From positions 186,001 through 250,000 of the forward strand of contig NZ_JAMPKY010000004.1 of assembly GCF_039962255.1 (NCBI RefSeq): a stretch of 64,000 bases of DNA, in the 5' to 3' direction. The notes under the pieces are model-generated. The model was given only the letters and a program-made list of their open reading frames with translations, had not been told where the DNA came from and ran no database searches. Shown here piece by piece: positions 16,548 through 26,173 of the stretch (position 1 is its first letter; each line of letters begins with the position of its first letter). The DNA is from Leptolyngbya subtilissima AS-A7. GTDB taxonomy: Bacteria > Cyanobacteriota > Cyanobacteriia > Phormidesmidales > Phormidesmidaceae. The position numbers were made by a program, and so were the translations under genes.

Positions 16548-16788
16548 AAGTAATGCTCCTTTGAAGAACTAAATTTGAACAGTTTGCGATTTTTTAAGGG
16601 AAAAGGCCATCAATGAAATTTTCCTTGACCTTTGAGCAGTGAGCCACAAGGTAGTCCCTGCTGAGAGGCTAGTTCAAGAGCTTTGCCTGTGTAGCGAAAG
16701 ATTGAAAGCTACAATAGACACCCTTTGAAATAGCCTCTCAAATCAAGGAAGATTGGCCTGTCCACAAATTTCGGCGAATCAAGCGGCC

Positions 16789-17814
16789 CTACATTTGGCT
16801 CTGTAGCGACTGCTTGGTCTCCTTAAAGCGCATACCCAGTTGCTGCTGCTCTTCGCTCGACATGTTCTTGCGAATGGTGGCAAACATGGTGCTTTCTTCT
16901 TGGCGGGTGTGGTCGCCAATCATGGCCTTGAGCTCCTTGAGCTTAGCCATAAACTGGTCACCTGCCGAGGGCATGGCTTTAAGCTCATTGAGAATGCCTT
17001 CTATTTCAGCCGTTTCGTCAAACAGCTCTTGGGTGTCGTCACCATAGAACGGTTGTACCGCAGGGTAGACTACGGCTTCTTCAGCCTTGGCGTGCACCAC
17101 GAGGTCTTTGTACAGTTGGCCAAACAGCGCTTTAACTTGGTCGTCGTTCTCTGCGTTTCTGATTTCGCTGATTAGGGTCCTGGCCTTCTGGTGATCCATA
17201 AAGATCAGGTCCATAACGTCGGCAGACTCTTTGTCAGAGGTTTGAGTAACAGCGCTGCCCACAACGCCAGTGGCGGCGGCAACAGCATCCTGCACCCGAG
17301 CCCACAGGCCCTGCTTGGGTTCTTGACCAGTGAGCTCTAGGGTTCCTAAGTACTCAAGCATGCCCTTGAGTTGCTCCTGGTGGGCACGGTTCTCGAAGTT
17401 GACGGTGTTGAGGGGAGCGATCGCTGCCTCGATATCTTGGCCAACGACCTGAGCCGCTTTGTGAACTACCAGACCCGACATGACCTGGCCATGCTTCAGC
17501 AGCTCGTGCTGAGCAATTTTCTCGTACATGCTCAACCGAGAGCTTGCAAGGGTTTCTTTTGCCTGGCTGACAAACTCCCGCACTGTCGGTTTAGGCTCAG
17601 ATTGGATCCCGTATTGAGTAATGGCTGTTTCAACAATATCTAAATTCTTTTGGTCATCCTCAAGCATGTCTTCCAGACGATGGCGCAGGTGATTATCGCT
17701 GCACTCGCTGAGAAACTGCTGCTCGTTATCAATAATCAAATTCTGAATAGCCTTGATGTCGGCTAGCTTCTCTGCGATCGCAGAACGCTTTTGATCGTCA
17801 AGCGTGGCAGGCAT
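16789..17814 (-). CDS. hemerythrin (HHE) domain protein with helical N-terminal domain
   Basis: I place the start at the ATG at 17814 (MPATLDDQKRSAIAEK), giving 341 residues; the upstream extension to 17916 lacks family character. Residues 1-160 are helical, ferritin-like in look, with several His/Glu (HELLKHGQ). Residues 200-320 are a hemerythrin HHE domain with probable iron ligands H208 (FMDHQK), H241 and E245 (VVHAKAEEAVVYP), H302 and E306 (IGDHTRQEES). The usual middle His of the second helix pair seems replaced by Glu (DETAEIEG). It may bind oxygen or NO, or store iron. It is a single-gene unit in the stress cluster. Confidence 0.85.
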   Translation of the reverse strand: MPATLDDQKRSAIAEKLADIKAIQNLIIDNEQQFLSECSDNHLRHRLEDMLEDDQKNLDIVETAITQYGIQSEPKPTVREFVSQAKETLASSRLSMYEKIAQHELLKHGQVMSGLVVHKAAQVVGQDIEAAIAPLNTVNFENRAHQEQLKGMLEYLGTLELTGQEPKQGLWARVQDAVAAATGVVGSAVTQTSDKESADVMDLIFMDHQKARTLISEIRNAENDDQVKALFGQLYKDLVVHAKAEEAVVYPAVQPFYGDDTQELFDETAEIEGILNELKAMPSAGDQFMAKLKELKAMIGDHTRQEESTMFATIRKNMSSEEQQQLGMRFKETKQSLQSQM

Positions 17815-18093
17815 AGTGGAGGGGCTCCATCTTAGAATTCGCTCACAGTCTAAGGTTTCTGACCCAAGGCGATATCTGCCGATAGGACTGATTACATGTG
17901 AGTTTTGGTAGCGCAATCTATTCCCCTAGGCACAGCTCTAGAGCTTTTCCAGGCAATAGAGGAGTAATACTAAATTTAGCCAGGACAAAGTAATCCAATT
18001 GCTTTTTCTTAGCGACCACATTTGCAGCAAAAGCTGCTCTCACCCCTGTTGAGCAGAGGTTAAAAGCAGCTTTGACTGCGGTGCAACTACGGG

Positions 18094-18486
18094 CTAGTGA
18101 TTTACCGCCACCTGGCTAACATCAACCTCGCGGGTGCCGTCTAGGTGACTGGCAATATCCACAATGCGATCTAAAGCCGCGCCGTCTACCGAGCCAGCTA
18201 AGCAGAGGGCGCTGCCGTGCTGGGTCAGAGTTAGCGTGTCAATAGACGCCAGATCTGGCTGTTGGTCAAGGGTTTGAGCCAGCCGTCGCACCAGCCCAAA
18301 AGAGTCGTATTCCCCTTCTAGGCCCATGCACTCAGGCGGCGGTGGCGGCGTGTGCATACCTGCTTTCTCTCGCAGTTCATCGTCGTAGGTGTTGGTAAGA
18401 CCTGGGGTCATGGGGCTGTGCGATGAGGCCCCGTGGGCAGGGCCGTCATCGCAGTGATCAAAATCGATTTTGTTGTGCCAAGTCAT
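18094..18486 (-). CDS. conserved hypothetical, BON-like C-terminus
   Basis: A 130-residue soluble protein. The first 60 residues are polar and His/Pro-rich (TPPPPPECMGLEGEYDSF). The rest (LVRRLAQTLDQQPDLASIDTLTLTQHGSALCLAGSVDGAALDRIVDIA) has the alternating strand-helix pattern of a BON domain, often involved in membrane or polymer binding. A true BON protein occurs at 24936 in the same cluster. There is no signal peptide. The function is unknown and the family call is tentative. Confidence 0.7.
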   Translation of the reverse strand: MTWHNKIDFDHCDDGPAHGASSHSPMTPGLTNTYDDELREKAGMHTPPPPPECMGLEGEYDSFGLVRRLAQTLDQQPDLASIDTLTLTQHGSALCLAGSVDGAALDRIVDIASHLDGTREVDVSQVAVNH

Positions 18487-18629
18487 GGTTCAAAAACAGG
18501 TTACTAAAGAATGTTTAAAGAACTGTAATTGATCTACCTGGCCTAATAATCGTTTGTGTCTGTAGCCCTATCCTCAACTTGTTTACTAATCAACACCAAA
18601 CTCCTTTAATTGGAGTAATTGGGAGTGCC

Positions 18630-20330
18630 CTAACTGCCTAAACCAGTCACAGACTTAAACCGATCTTTCAACCAGTTGCCGGCTTCTTTTAAATTGTAAG
18701 CTAGGGGTTCTTGCACACTGAGAAATACCCGGGCACAGTTGCGCCCCGGCATGCCCGAAATCGAGCCGCCTGGGTGGGTGCCTGCCCCAGTCAAAAATAG
18801 CCCTTCAATTGGGGTTTGGTAGTTAGCCAACTCAGGCAGCGGGCGGAAGAACACCATCTGGTCGAGGGTCATATCGATGTGGTAGTGGTTGCCCTTGCGC
18901 ACCCCAATTCGCTGGGTCAGCTCAGCGGGGCTTTCAACCCGTCGAGCCATAATCGACTGCTTGAGGTTGGGGGTGTAGTCGGCCAGCTTATCGATCACGC
19001 GATCGGCGACCTTATTCTTCAACTCATCTGTCCAGCCGGTGCCAAACAGCCCAGTGCCCTCAGCGTCTTTAACTTGGTAAGGGGCAAAAAACTCAATCCA
19101 CAGGGTGTGCTGACCCGGAGGCGCCATCGACGGGTCCATCACCGTGGGGACCACCACGTACAGTGAGGGGTCGTGGTCAGGAATCAACCCCTGCATGGGC
19201 ATAGTGTGGGCTGTTTCTACCTGATCCACCGTGTCGGCAATCAAGACAGAGCCAATTAGATACTCGTCTTGGTGATTGTAGGCCTCAAAGCGGGGCATTT
19301 CTGAGAGGGCGCAGTCAATTTTTAGAATGCCTTCGTTATTGTTGACGATGCGGCGATCGAGCCGCTCGCTTAAGCCGGGGGCAAAGGATTGAGCATCGGA
19401 GTCCGGCACCAAGTCTTGAAAGACTCGTTGGGCATCAATATTTGAAATCACCCCCTTGGTAGCTCGGTACTCCTGTCCATCGGCTACTCGTACCCCCTCA
19501 ACCCGCCCTTCGGCGTTAATCAAAAGGCGCTCTACCGATTGATCGCAGAGAATGGTGCCCCCGTGGTCTTCAACCATCCGCACTAGGGCGGAAACCAGAG
19601 CCCCTGTACCGCCGCGGGGTCGAGCGACCCCAGGATTGTGGCGCAGCCCCATCATCATTGAACCAATGGCTAAAGTCTTTTCAGAAGGTGGCCCCCCCAG
19701 CTCTGACGACAGTCGCGCCAGCGGTGCTTTGACTACTTCTGTGTCAAACCACTCGTTGAGGACGTTTTCAGGACTGGTGAGCATGGTGCGTACCAGATCC
19801 AGCGTCTTGTCTACACCACCCAAAACCGACAATAGATCTTTAATGTTGTGCAGACCGTAGTTGCCTAGAATGTCGACGATAGATTTTGGCGGGGCGTTAA
19901 ATATAGGAGTAATTCCCTGGGTGAGCTTGTCCCAGAAGGTCATGTATTCTTTGTATTTCACCGCGTCTCTTTCGCTGTAGCGAGCGATTTCGGCGCAAGT
20001 TTTATCAACTGAGCGGTGGGCCAAAAATGCCCTGCCGTCGGCTTGGGGACAATAGGTAATTGGGTCGCAAAAGAGATACTCTAACCCGTACTTCTCTAGC
20101 TCTAGCTCCTCGACGACCGGTCCTAAGTGAATGAACTCGTGGTCGATGGCGCAAAGGTTGAAATGAAAGCCGGGGGCTTCCTCTGGCATGGCCTCTTCAG
20201 TAGTGGCAGCTCCACCGGGGATTGACCGTCGCTCTAGCAACAGAACACTGTAGCCCGCTTTCAATAGATAGCCGGCACAGACCAGTCCGTTGTGGCCTGC
20301 ACCAATAAGAATGACATCAAACGTTTGCAT
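18630..20330 (-). CDS. crtO: beta-carotene ketolase CrtO
   Basis: A 566-residue FAD-dependent carotenoid oxygenase of the phytoene desaturase-like CrtO family, which adds 4-keto groups to beta-carotene to give echinenone. The N-terminal FAD motif is VILIGAGHNGLVCAGYL. Blocks such as CAIDHEFIHLGPV, VLNEWFDTEVVKAPLARL, GQHTLWIEFFAPY and the C-terminal GAGTHPGGSISGMPGRNCAR follow the Synechocystis CrtO pattern as I recall it. I choose the ATG at 20330 because it aligns with that protein; a GTG at 20345 would add five residues. The product should sit in membranes. Echinenone also binds orange carotenoid protein, though no ocp gene is in the window. Confidence 0.92.
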   Translation of the reverse strand: MQTFDVILIGAGHNGLVCAGYLLKAGYSVLLLERRSIPGGAATTEEAMPEEAPGFHFNLCAIDHEFIHLGPVVEELELEKYGLEYLFCDPITYCPQADGRAFLAHRSVDKTCAEIARYSERDAVKYKEYMTFWDKLTQGITPIFNAPPKSIVDILGNYGLHNIKDLLSVLGGVDKTLDLVRTMLTSPENVLNEWFDTEVVKAPLARLSSELGGPPSEKTLAIGSMMMGLRHNPGVARPRGGTGALVSALVRMVEDHGGTILCDQSVERLLINAEGRVEGVRVADGQEYRATKGVISNIDAQRVFQDLVPDSDAQSFAPGLSERLDRRIVNNNEGILKIDCALSEMPRFEAYNHQDEYLIGSVLIADTVDQVETAHTMPMQGLIPDHDPSLYVVVPTVMDPSMAPPGQHTLWIEFFAPYQVKDAEGTGLFGTGWTDELKNKVADRVIDKLADYTPNLKQSIMARRVESPAELTQRIGVRKGNHYHIDMTLDQMVFFRPLPELANYQTPIEGLFLTGAGTHPGGSISGMPGRNCARVFLSVQEPLAYNLKEAGNWLKDRFKSVTGLGS

Positions 20331-20749
20331 AGGACGATCGCTCACAATGATGTCCCAATCGTAAATAATCTGTTACCTAGAGGCGACCTGTCGCGAGGAA
20401 TAGATTCGCCTAAAACAGCTTCCTTAGCTCTACTTTAGGGAGCTGTTGTTTATCGTTAAGATAAGTTTTGAATTATATCTCCTGGCGGAAGTATTATGCT
20501 ACTGTGCTCCCTTCAATTACCCTGAGATCGGTGAATGATTCTGCCTGTCTGACCAGATTTTTACTTGTCAAGAACAACCAATTGCGTTAGTTGAAAATCA
20601 TTTGCTGCTAGTAGAGATGCGATCGCCCCAGCTCAAGATCAAAAACTGAGTCCCTTCACAACAGTATTGACGTAATAAACCCCCTTCTTACCTAAATAGA
20701 AGAAGGGGGATAAGGCAGTTAACTGATTTGAAGTAGATGGCGCAGCTCT
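20331..20749. other. intergenic region upstream of crtO
   Basis: About 420 bases without a supportable gene. It contains the terminator of the next gene (20680-20709) and the presumed crtO promoter. Nothing else is recognisable. Confidence 0.4.
20680..20709 (-). terminator. terminator after the 76-aa gene
   Basis: CCCCCTTCTT (20680-20689) pairs with AAGAAGGGGG (20700-20709). On the minus strand it is followed by TTTATTACG. It lies 41 bases past the stop of the small gene at 20750. Confidence 0.7.
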
Positions 20750-20980
20750 CTAGCTAGCTGACATCGTTTTCGTGAGGTGCTGGCGAATTTCTTGAATTTG
20801 CTCTGCCTCGGTTTGCTTAAGCCGATTAAACAGCTCAACGCATTCCTCAGAGTTGGCTTCGCGAGCATCTTGAATGTATTTGTCGTAAGCGTGTAGAGCC
20901 TCGGCTTTGCTTTGCATAACGGTCAGCCAGTCGTATTCTAGGTTGCTCACAACTTGCTGAGATTGGGTTCCGGTAGTCAT
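20750..20980 (-). CDS. small conserved hypothetical, helical
   Basis: A 76-residue protein from the ATG at 20980 (MTTGTQSQQVVSNLEYDWLT), preceded by GGAGG eight bases upstream. The frame also opens five codons further up at 20995, without a ribosome site. It is charged and helical (ALHAYDKYIQDAREANSEEC, LFNRLKQTEAEQIQEIRQHL), with no membrane segment or known motif. It has its own terminator. Similar small helical proteins are common in stress loci; no function can be given. Confidence 0.65.
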   Translation of the reverse strand: MTTGTQSQQVVSNLEYDWLTVMQSKAEALHAYDKYIQDAREANSEECVELFNRLKQTEAEQIQEIRQHLTKTMSAS

Positions 20981-21069
20981 GGCAATTGCCTCCAAGTTCT
21001 GTATTTACTGTGACTCTATTTTGGGCTTGCTCCCTCTCTCAAAGGAGAGTTTATGGCTGAGTCGATAGA

Positions 21070-21363
21070 TTAGCCCCGACGGGGAGAGTTGGCTGTCGGC
21101 AAATCGGTTGCTTCTGGATCAGAGCTGCTGGGCACATAGTCTTCGGCTGAGGACGAGGCACCAGACCCACCAGAACCATTTGGTCCTTCGCCAGCAGCAG
21201 CGTTGCGGGCTTCTTGCTGCATCAGTTCTGGATTCTGATGAATAGCAGCGGTTCTAGCGCCTGGATTGTCGGCAACTTCCTCTAGCAGTCTGTTTTGCTC
21301 GCTTTCTTTATCGTCAACGTTCGCCATCAACTCGTTTTCTTCGCTTTCGTTACCGTTCGCCAT
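21070..21363 (-). CDS. small acidic, low-complexity protein
   Basis: A 97-residue, Glu/Asn/Ser-rich protein (MANGNESEENELMANVDDKE..) with a Gly-Ser linker (GEGPNGSGGSGASSSAEDY). It is probably disordered, with no cysteine, signal or membrane segment. A ribosome site (GAGGAACAAAGCCC) precedes the ATG. It sits between the helical 76-aa gene and an alcohol dehydrogenase on the same strand. The composition resembles hydrophilin-like stress proteins; this is inference. Confidence 0.6.
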   Translation of the reverse strand: MANGNESEENELMANVDDKESEQNRLLEEVADNPGARTAAIHQNPELMQQEARNAAAGEGPNGSGGSGASSSAEDYVPSSSDPEATDLPTANSPRRG

Positions 21364-21465
21364 GGGCTTTGTTCCTCGGGTGATTGACAGTGTAGAGCCG
21401 TGACCAGGCCAACTGGACCCTGTCTAATTGACCAGGTGCTGGCTTACGTAAGTTTCCTCGTCTAC

Positions 21466-22647
21466 CTATGCAGTGGTAGCAAAAGGCTTGAGGACGACCT
21501 TGATACAGTTGTCTTCTTTGTCGCGAAAGATTTTGTAAGCGCGGGGAGCCTCTTCGAGGGGCAACCGGTGGGTAATGACGAAGGAGGGATCGATCTCACC
21601 CTTTTGCACCCGCTCTAGCAGCGGCTTGAGGTATTTGTGGACGTGGGTTTGGCCCGATCGCATCGTCAGCGCTTTGTTGACAAAGGCACCCATTGGCACT
21701 TTGTCGATAAACCCACCATAGACGCCGGGGACGGAAATTTTGCCCCCCTTACGACAGGCGGCGATCGCCTGCCGCAGCACCTGAGGCCGATCGCTTTCCA
21801 GACGCACCGCCTGTTTGACGGTGTCGTAGAGCGCCATGGGGCCAGTGCCGTGGGCCTCCATACCGACGGAGTCGATGCAGCTATCGGGTCCCCGACCGCC
21901 AGTCATTTCCTTCAGAGCTTCCCCAGGGTCAAGCTCTTCGTAGTTGAGAACTTCTGCTCCGCCAGCCTGGGCTAGAGCTAAGCGCTCAGGCACGCGATCG
22001 ATGGCAATCACTCGTTCAGCGCCGAGCATAAAGGCGCTGCGGATGGCAAACTGACCCACTGGGCCACAGCCCCACACAGCCACCGTGTCGCCGGGCTGAA
22101 TGTCGCAGTTTTCGGCTGCCATGTAGCCGGTGGGAAAAATGTCGGTGAGAAAGAGTACTTGCTCATCGGTGAGGCCATCGGGCACCTTGAGCGGGCCGAC
22201 GTCGGCGAAGGGCACCCGCACATATTCGGCCTGGCCCCCGGCATAGCCCCCCATCAGGTGAGAGTAGCCAAACAAGCCTGATGGCGAGTGGCCGTAGAAT
22301 TTCTCGGCCATCCAGGCGTTGGGGTTAGAGTTGTCGCACAGCGACCACAGGTCTTGGTTGCAGAAAAAACAGCTGCCGCAGGAGATGGTAAACGGCACCA
22401 CCACGCGATCGCCCTGCTTAAGGTTACTCACCCCTGGCCCGGTTTCGACCACTTCCCCCATGAACTCGTGACCTAAAATATCCCCTGATTGCATGGTGGG
22501 AATAAAGCCATCGTAGAGGTGTAGGTCAGACCCACAAATCGCCGTAGAGGTGATTTTGATAATGGCGTCGCGCGGATTCAAAATTGTCGGGTCAGGCACA
22601 GTGTCTACCCGAACATCGTGGGTGCCATGCCAGCAAACTGCTTTCAT
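21466..22647 (-). CDS. zinc-dependent alcohol dehydrogenase (formaldehyde-dehydrogenase-like)
   Basis: A 393-residue medium-chain dehydrogenase starting at the ATG at 22647 (AGGAG seven bases upstream). Catalytic zinc ligands are the Cys in [13 protein letters not shown] and the GHE block ([10 protein letters not shown]). The structural zinc lobe is [15 protein letters not shown]. The NAD site is [14 protein letters not shown]. The long loop with [21 protein letters not shown] and the insert [20 protein letters not shown] are typical of the glutathione-independent formaldehyde/threonine dehydrogenase-like group. The substrate is unknown; aldehyde or polyol oxidation is likely. Confidence 0.9.
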   Translation of the reverse strand: MKAVCWHGTHDVRVDTVPDPTILNPRDAIIKITSTAICGSDLHLYDGFIPTMQSGDILGHEFMGEVVETGPGVSNLKQGDRVVVPFTISCGSCFFCNQDLWSLCDNSNPNAWMAEKFYGHSPSGLFGYSHLMGGYAGGQAEYVRVPFADVGPLKVPDGLTDEQVLFLTDIFPTGYMAAENCDIQPGDTVAVWGCGPVGQFAIRSAFMLGAERVIAIDRVPERLALAQAGGAEVLNYEELDPGEALKEMTGGRGPDSCIDSVGMEAHGTGPMALYDTVKQAVRLESDRPQVLRQAIAACRKGGKISVPGVYGGFIDKVPMGAFVNKALTMRSGQTHVHKYLKPLLERVQKGEIDPSFVITHRLPLEEAPRAYKIFRDKEDNCIKVVLKPFATTA

Positions 22648-22773
22648 CAAACTTCTCCTGAGGTAGTTACGTTCAGCGGATCTCGGTCAACGCCCGTGAC
22701 AATGACGCATTACCCAGGGGTTGGGAAATGGACAATGCTTAAGGGGGCTTGGTAGCTCAACAGGATTTCACTC

Positions 22774-23187
22774 CTAGTTGGGGTAGCGGTCTAGGGTGGG
22801 GTTTCTCTCGGGCTGAATGGTGCTGCGGGGCGCATCGTTGGGCAACTTCTCTGACGACAGCCCCGGTATCAGATTTTTGAGCCGATCGCCAATGCCAGGT
22901 TTTGACTCGGCGGGGGGCTGTATGTTCTTGCCCTGGCGATCGATGGCCGTTAGGTCGACACCGCCCTGGAAATTTTCGTTACTAATCGGGTTATGGCTAG
23001 GACGAACGGCACTAGTGTCACTAGCGCCAGTTTTAGGCGCATTGGCCGCCTGAGCGCTGGGCATGTAGCCGACCGAGCCGAACCAAAGGGCGATCGCCAG
23101 GGCAGCCCATGCCACCCGCCGACCAAGCCGAGCCTTCACAACGGCGGTTTTAGCGAATGAGAAGAGAGAATGAAACAAAGAATTCAT
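22774..23187 (-). CDS. exported hypothetical protein
   Basis: A 137-residue protein with a long N-terminal signal: basic segment (KARLGRR), hydrophobic VAWAALAIALWFGSVGYM, and AQA-A cleavage near 47. The mature part is hydrophilic and proline-rich (GDRLKNLIPGLSSEKLPNDA). It resembles small secreted cyanobacterial proteins of unknown function. It lies 33 bases downstream of an SRPBCC gene and is probably co-transcribed with it. Confidence 0.65.
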   Translation of the reverse strand: MNSLFHSLFSFAKTAVVKARLGRRVAWAALAIALWFGSVGYMPSAQAANAPKTGASDTSAVRPSHNPISNENFQGGVDLTAIDRQGKNIQPPAESKPGIGDRLKNLIPGLSSEKLPNDAPRSTIQPERNPTLDRYPN

Positions 23188-23220
23188 GGCAATACGTCTA
23201 AAAACATGGGCAGGTCAGGG

Positions 23221-23913
23221 TTAGGCTCCCTTGGGTTGACCGTCAGTGGTGGCAATTTCTCCGGTTTCCATCAGCTGCTTAAAGCGGCTGAGATCATCGC
23301 CAATCTGCTGTTCGGGTTCTTCGCCAAAGAGCTTAGCGATCGCAGCGGCCACAGCACCGCCCGGTAGCTCATACTCCATGACTACTTTGACCTCGGTGCC
23401 GCGATCGCCGGTAGCACGCTGAAACCGCACAAATCCGGAGTGGTTCACTTCGGCATCGTCGGTCGATGTCCAGGCAATCAAGCGATCGGGCTGGTCGTCC
23501 ACAATCACCGCATCCCATTCGATGCTCTGATCGAGGGGGGCGTTGGCCACCCAGTGGGAATGCTGGTCGTCTTGAACCTGCACCGACTTGACATGGCGCA
23601 TAAATTTGGGCAAGTTGTCAAACTTCCGCCAGAAGCTGTAGAGCTCTGCTGCCGAACGATTGATCGTGACGGTTTTCTCAACCAAGATGGACTTTTCAAT
23701 GCCAACGGCTTCGCCAACCTGCTTGAGCGTGCTTTTCTTTTGAACACCCTGATAGGCTAAGCTGCTACCGGCAGCCGCCATCAAAATCCCTCGCAGCGAT
23801 CGCTGCTGCAAGCCGCCGAGCACCAGAGCGCCACCGCTAATGATTGACGCCCACCGCTCTAACCTACCTGCCTCCGTATCTTTTGACGGTTGCGTACTAA
23901 CGGAATCTTCCAC
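23221..23913 (-). CDS. SRPBCC (START-like) family protein with short membrane segment
   Basis: A 230-residue protein starting at GTG 23913 with GAGGT upstream. Residues 20-55 hold a glycine-rich hydrophobic stretch (IISGGALVLGGLQQRSLRGI) typical of the DUF2892-like N-terminus. Residues 75-215 form an SRPBCC/polyketide-cyclase-like fold (VEKTVTINRSAAELYSFWRKFDNLPKFM..), which binds a hydrophobic ligand. This family is common in cyanobacterial stress clusters. The ligand is unknown. It is the first gene of a probable two-gene operon. Confidence 0.82.
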   Translation of the reverse strand: MEDSVSTQPSKDTEAGRLERWASIISGGALVLGGLQQRSLRGILMAAAGSSLAYQGVQKKSTLKQVGEAVGIEKSILVEKTVTINRSAAELYSFWRKFDNLPKFMRHVKSVQVQDDQHSHWVANAPLDQSIEWDAVIVDDQPDRLIAWTSTDDAEVNHSGFVRFQRATGDRGTEVKVVMEYELPGGAVAAAIAKLFGEEPEQQIGDDLSRFKQLMETGEIATTDGQPKGA

Positions 23914-24012
23914 TTCGATAACCTCTGGGCAAAAATGCTGTTTCTGTGGACCTGATAACTAGCTCGCCCGACGGCTCAGGGCCATGGGGCGAGCTAGATT
24001 GAGAACTGGCTA

Positions 24013-24420
24013 CTAGAGCTGAGACGAGCGCTCGGTGCTGAGCTCAGAACCCGTGCCATCGCGCAGGAAAGCGGGAGCTTTCTTGTCGAAGTAATTGTTG
24101 ATGAAGGTGTTCACCGCCGATAGCACCAGCGGGCCTACCAAAAAGCCAATGATGCCGCTGATGTAGAAGCCAGGCACCACTAGGGAGGCCAGCCACAGGC
24201 AAAGACCGTTTAGGACTAGGGAAAATGCCCCAAAGCTAACGGCGTTAATGGGCATGGTCAGGGTTTGCAGGGTCGGCTTGAGAAAAGCGTTGACCACGCC
24301 GACCGAAGCAGCCGCGATCGCCGCTGCAGTTAGGGTGTTGATGGTAACCCCAGGCACAACTAGATCCACAACCAGCAGGCTAAGGGCCGTTGCCAAGCCA
24401 GATAAAAGAATGCTCCACAT
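24013..24420 (-). CDS. holin-like four-helix membrane protein (PF04020/YvlD type)
   Basis: A 135-residue integral membrane protein with four hydrophobic segments. The family-typical block ASVGVVNAFLKPTLQTLTMPINAVSFG is followed by FSLVLNGLCLWLASLVVPGF. The family is named after phage holins, but chromosomal copies like this are usually envelope-stress proteins; there is no phage gene nearby. The C-terminal 25 residues are polar. It is a single-gene unit divergent from the BON protein gene. Confidence 0.82.
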   Translation of the reverse strand: MWSILLSGLATALSLLVVDLVVPGVTINTLTAAAIAAASVGVVNAFLKPTLQTLTMPINAVSFGAFSLVLNGLCLWLASLVVPGFYISGIIGFLVGPLVLSAVNTFINNYFDKKAPAFLRDGTGSELSTERSSQL

Positions 24421-24935
24421 AGTGTCATCTCCTGAAAAACTATAAGCCTTGGGTAATTGAAGTTTTGCCGGGCCTAAGTGAAGCGGTTAATGGTTAGCAG
24501 CCTCAAAAAAGCCAGGACAACTGCAAATGGTCTAATTTGCTTCGCTTATTTCCACGGTAAAAACCTATGCCAACATGTGTGTCTACTATTGGATAGATAA
24601 GCTAAAAATATGTACTGATGGTTTTCAGAGGCTTAGAGATCTTGTTGGCGACGAAAAACCACAAATTGAATAGTTTTCCTAAAATTTCTCGCTCGAGAAG
24701 TCAGACAAGACGCCAAAAATTTTCAACCATGGCAAAAAAATAAGACGAACCCGAAAAACTATTCCTTTTGACGGAGCCACCTTACTGCCGTCGGAAGATA
24801 TGGAATTGGGCGAGGTTCTGTAAACTGCTGAGTTAAGCGGTGAGATGCGCCAGCGAGATGCGTATAGCCCCCCAAGGGCCGGTCTCTGACTATCGCTTTG
24901 CGCCCTCATCCATAAATTTTGATTGGAGTAAATCT
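24421..24935. other. divergent intergenic region
   Basis: A 515-base AT-rich gap between the divergently transcribed holin-like and BON-domain genes. It must carry both promoters. A frame upstream of 24936 continues into the BON gene but lacks a ribosome site. I see no RNA gene or repeat. Confidence 0.35.
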
Positions 24936-25406
24936 ATGTTGATATCGTTAGCAATTGGAATGGTGGTGATCGGTTTAGGGTTAGCCCTAATGCTAGTGCG
25001 TCTTCCCAAAGCTGGGCAGTCTGGCCTAATCGCTATGGCTTGTTTGGCTATTATGCTGGTTGGCTTCACCCAGCCTGCTCTCGCTGGTGCGGTTAACGGT
25101 GCTGCCCTGACCGATGAGCAATTAGACCTCAACGAGACGCTTCAGTCTACCCCCAACGACAGTCAATATGAGGGCATCGAGTATGCCAATGTCAAAGGTA
25201 CTCCCCTGGGCGATCAGGAAATCACCGACAGAATTATGAACAAAGTTCCTGATAACCTCAAGGTTGGCGTCTCCAACGGTGCTGTACAGCTATCGGGCAA
25301 GGTGAAAAGTCGCGACACAGCCCGAGCCATCATTGAAGATGTCAAGTCTATTCCTGGGGTACATGAGGTTTCCTACGATCTAGGCCTCAAGGAAATAACC
25401 CAATAA
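24936..25406 (+). CDS. BON-domain protein with N-terminal membrane segments
   Basis: A 156-residue protein from the ATG at 24936 (TTGGAGTAAATCT before it). Two hydrophobic stretches (LAIGMVVIGLGLALMLV and LIAMACLAIMLVGFTQPALA) anchor or export it, with AxA-type cleavage possible near ALAGA. The C-terminal 90 residues are a BON domain (ITDRIMNKVPDNLKVGVSNGAVQLSGKVKS..GVHEVSYDLGL). BON domains bind phospholipid or envelope polymers and are osmotic-stress associated (OsmY-like). It ends at a textbook terminator. Confidence 0.85.
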   Translation: MLISLAIGMVVIGLGLALMLVRLPKAGQSGLIAMACLAIMLVGFTQPALAGAVNGAALTDEQLDLNETLQSTPNDSQYEGIEYANVKGTPLGDQEITDRIMNKVPDNLKVGVSNGAVQLSGKVKSRDTARAIIEDVKSIPGVHEVSYDLGLKEITQ

Positions 25407-25427
25407 GCAACAGATAGAAGCTTATTT

Positions 25428-25454
25428 AATCGGCGGCACACCGCCGATTTTTTT
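25428..25454 (+). terminator. rho-independent terminator after BON gene
   Basis: AATCGGCGG (25428-25436), loop CACA, CCGCCGATT (25441-25449), then a T run to 25454. It lies about 22 bases past the stop codon. Confidence 0.9.
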
Positions 25455-25603
25455 GTGCCTAAATCATTAGAAGTTCACTATTTTTATTTATTAATTCCCA
25501 AATTCTGAAAAGCTCGTCCAATAGCGTATAAAGTGACTGTAGAAACATATAAAGCAGTTTAAATAGATTTCAGTCACAGCCACAATCATTTGAGACTTAG
25601 TCG

Positions 25604-26002
25604 ATGCCCAGCGAAATCAAGCCCTTAAACATAAACTCCACCTACGTTGTGATGGATGGTAGCGGTAATGCCATGCCAGTGTCAGTAAGCGACACCTTTT
25701 ATGAAGAACTAAATTTCACCTTTGGAGACTTTAAGAACAAGCGACTTGTCTCTCAACTTAACTTTGACCGCGATTGGGGCACCTGGGAAATGCATCCTGC
25801 TGGTGAAGAGTTTGTGTGCCTGATCTCAGGTCAGATTGATCTCATCCTTAAACAGAACGGTGTTGAAAACAAGCTACCGCTAGACACCCCTGGCTCCTAT
25901 GTGATTGTGCCCAAAGGCATTTGGCACACCGCTAAAGTTCACCAGCCCTGCTCTGTGTTGTTTATTACTCCTGGCGAAGGAACTCAAAACCGACCTGTTT
26001 AG
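25604..26002 (+). CDS. cupin-domain protein
   Basis: A 132-residue single-domain cupin. Motif 1 is WEMHPAGEEFVCLISGQ (H and E as metal ligands). Motif 2 is PGSYVIVPKGIWHTAKV (second His). It is a small beta-barrel with a likely metal-binding site. Cupins range from isomerases to storage or sensing proteins, so no reaction can be given. It stands alone between the stress cluster and the ECF module; the ribosome site is weak. Confidence 0.82.
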   Translation: MPSEIKPLNINSTYVVMDGSGNAMPVSVSDTFYEELNFTFGDFKNKRLVSQLNFDRDWGTWEMHPAGEEFVCLISGQIDLILKQNGVENKLPLDTPGSYVIVPKGIWHTAKVHQPCSVLFITPGEGTQNRPV

Positions 26003-26173
26003 AAACTCAGGCGATCGCCGCAAAACAACCCTCATGGTTGGTCCACAGCTAGATAAGTAGCCTTAAAGCTAACCGACCATCAAATAAACGAACCGAAAGC
26101 CTAATGATGAAATGTGTCCTGTAGCGTGAGGGTTGCCGCTGACAGCAACCCTCACATAGCTTTCTTTGAAGGG

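Noticed and set aside
24013..24420. Phage holin family protein as a sign of prophage
   Set aside because: No phage structural, integrase or lysis genes nearby; the family is common in chromosomes as an envelope protein.
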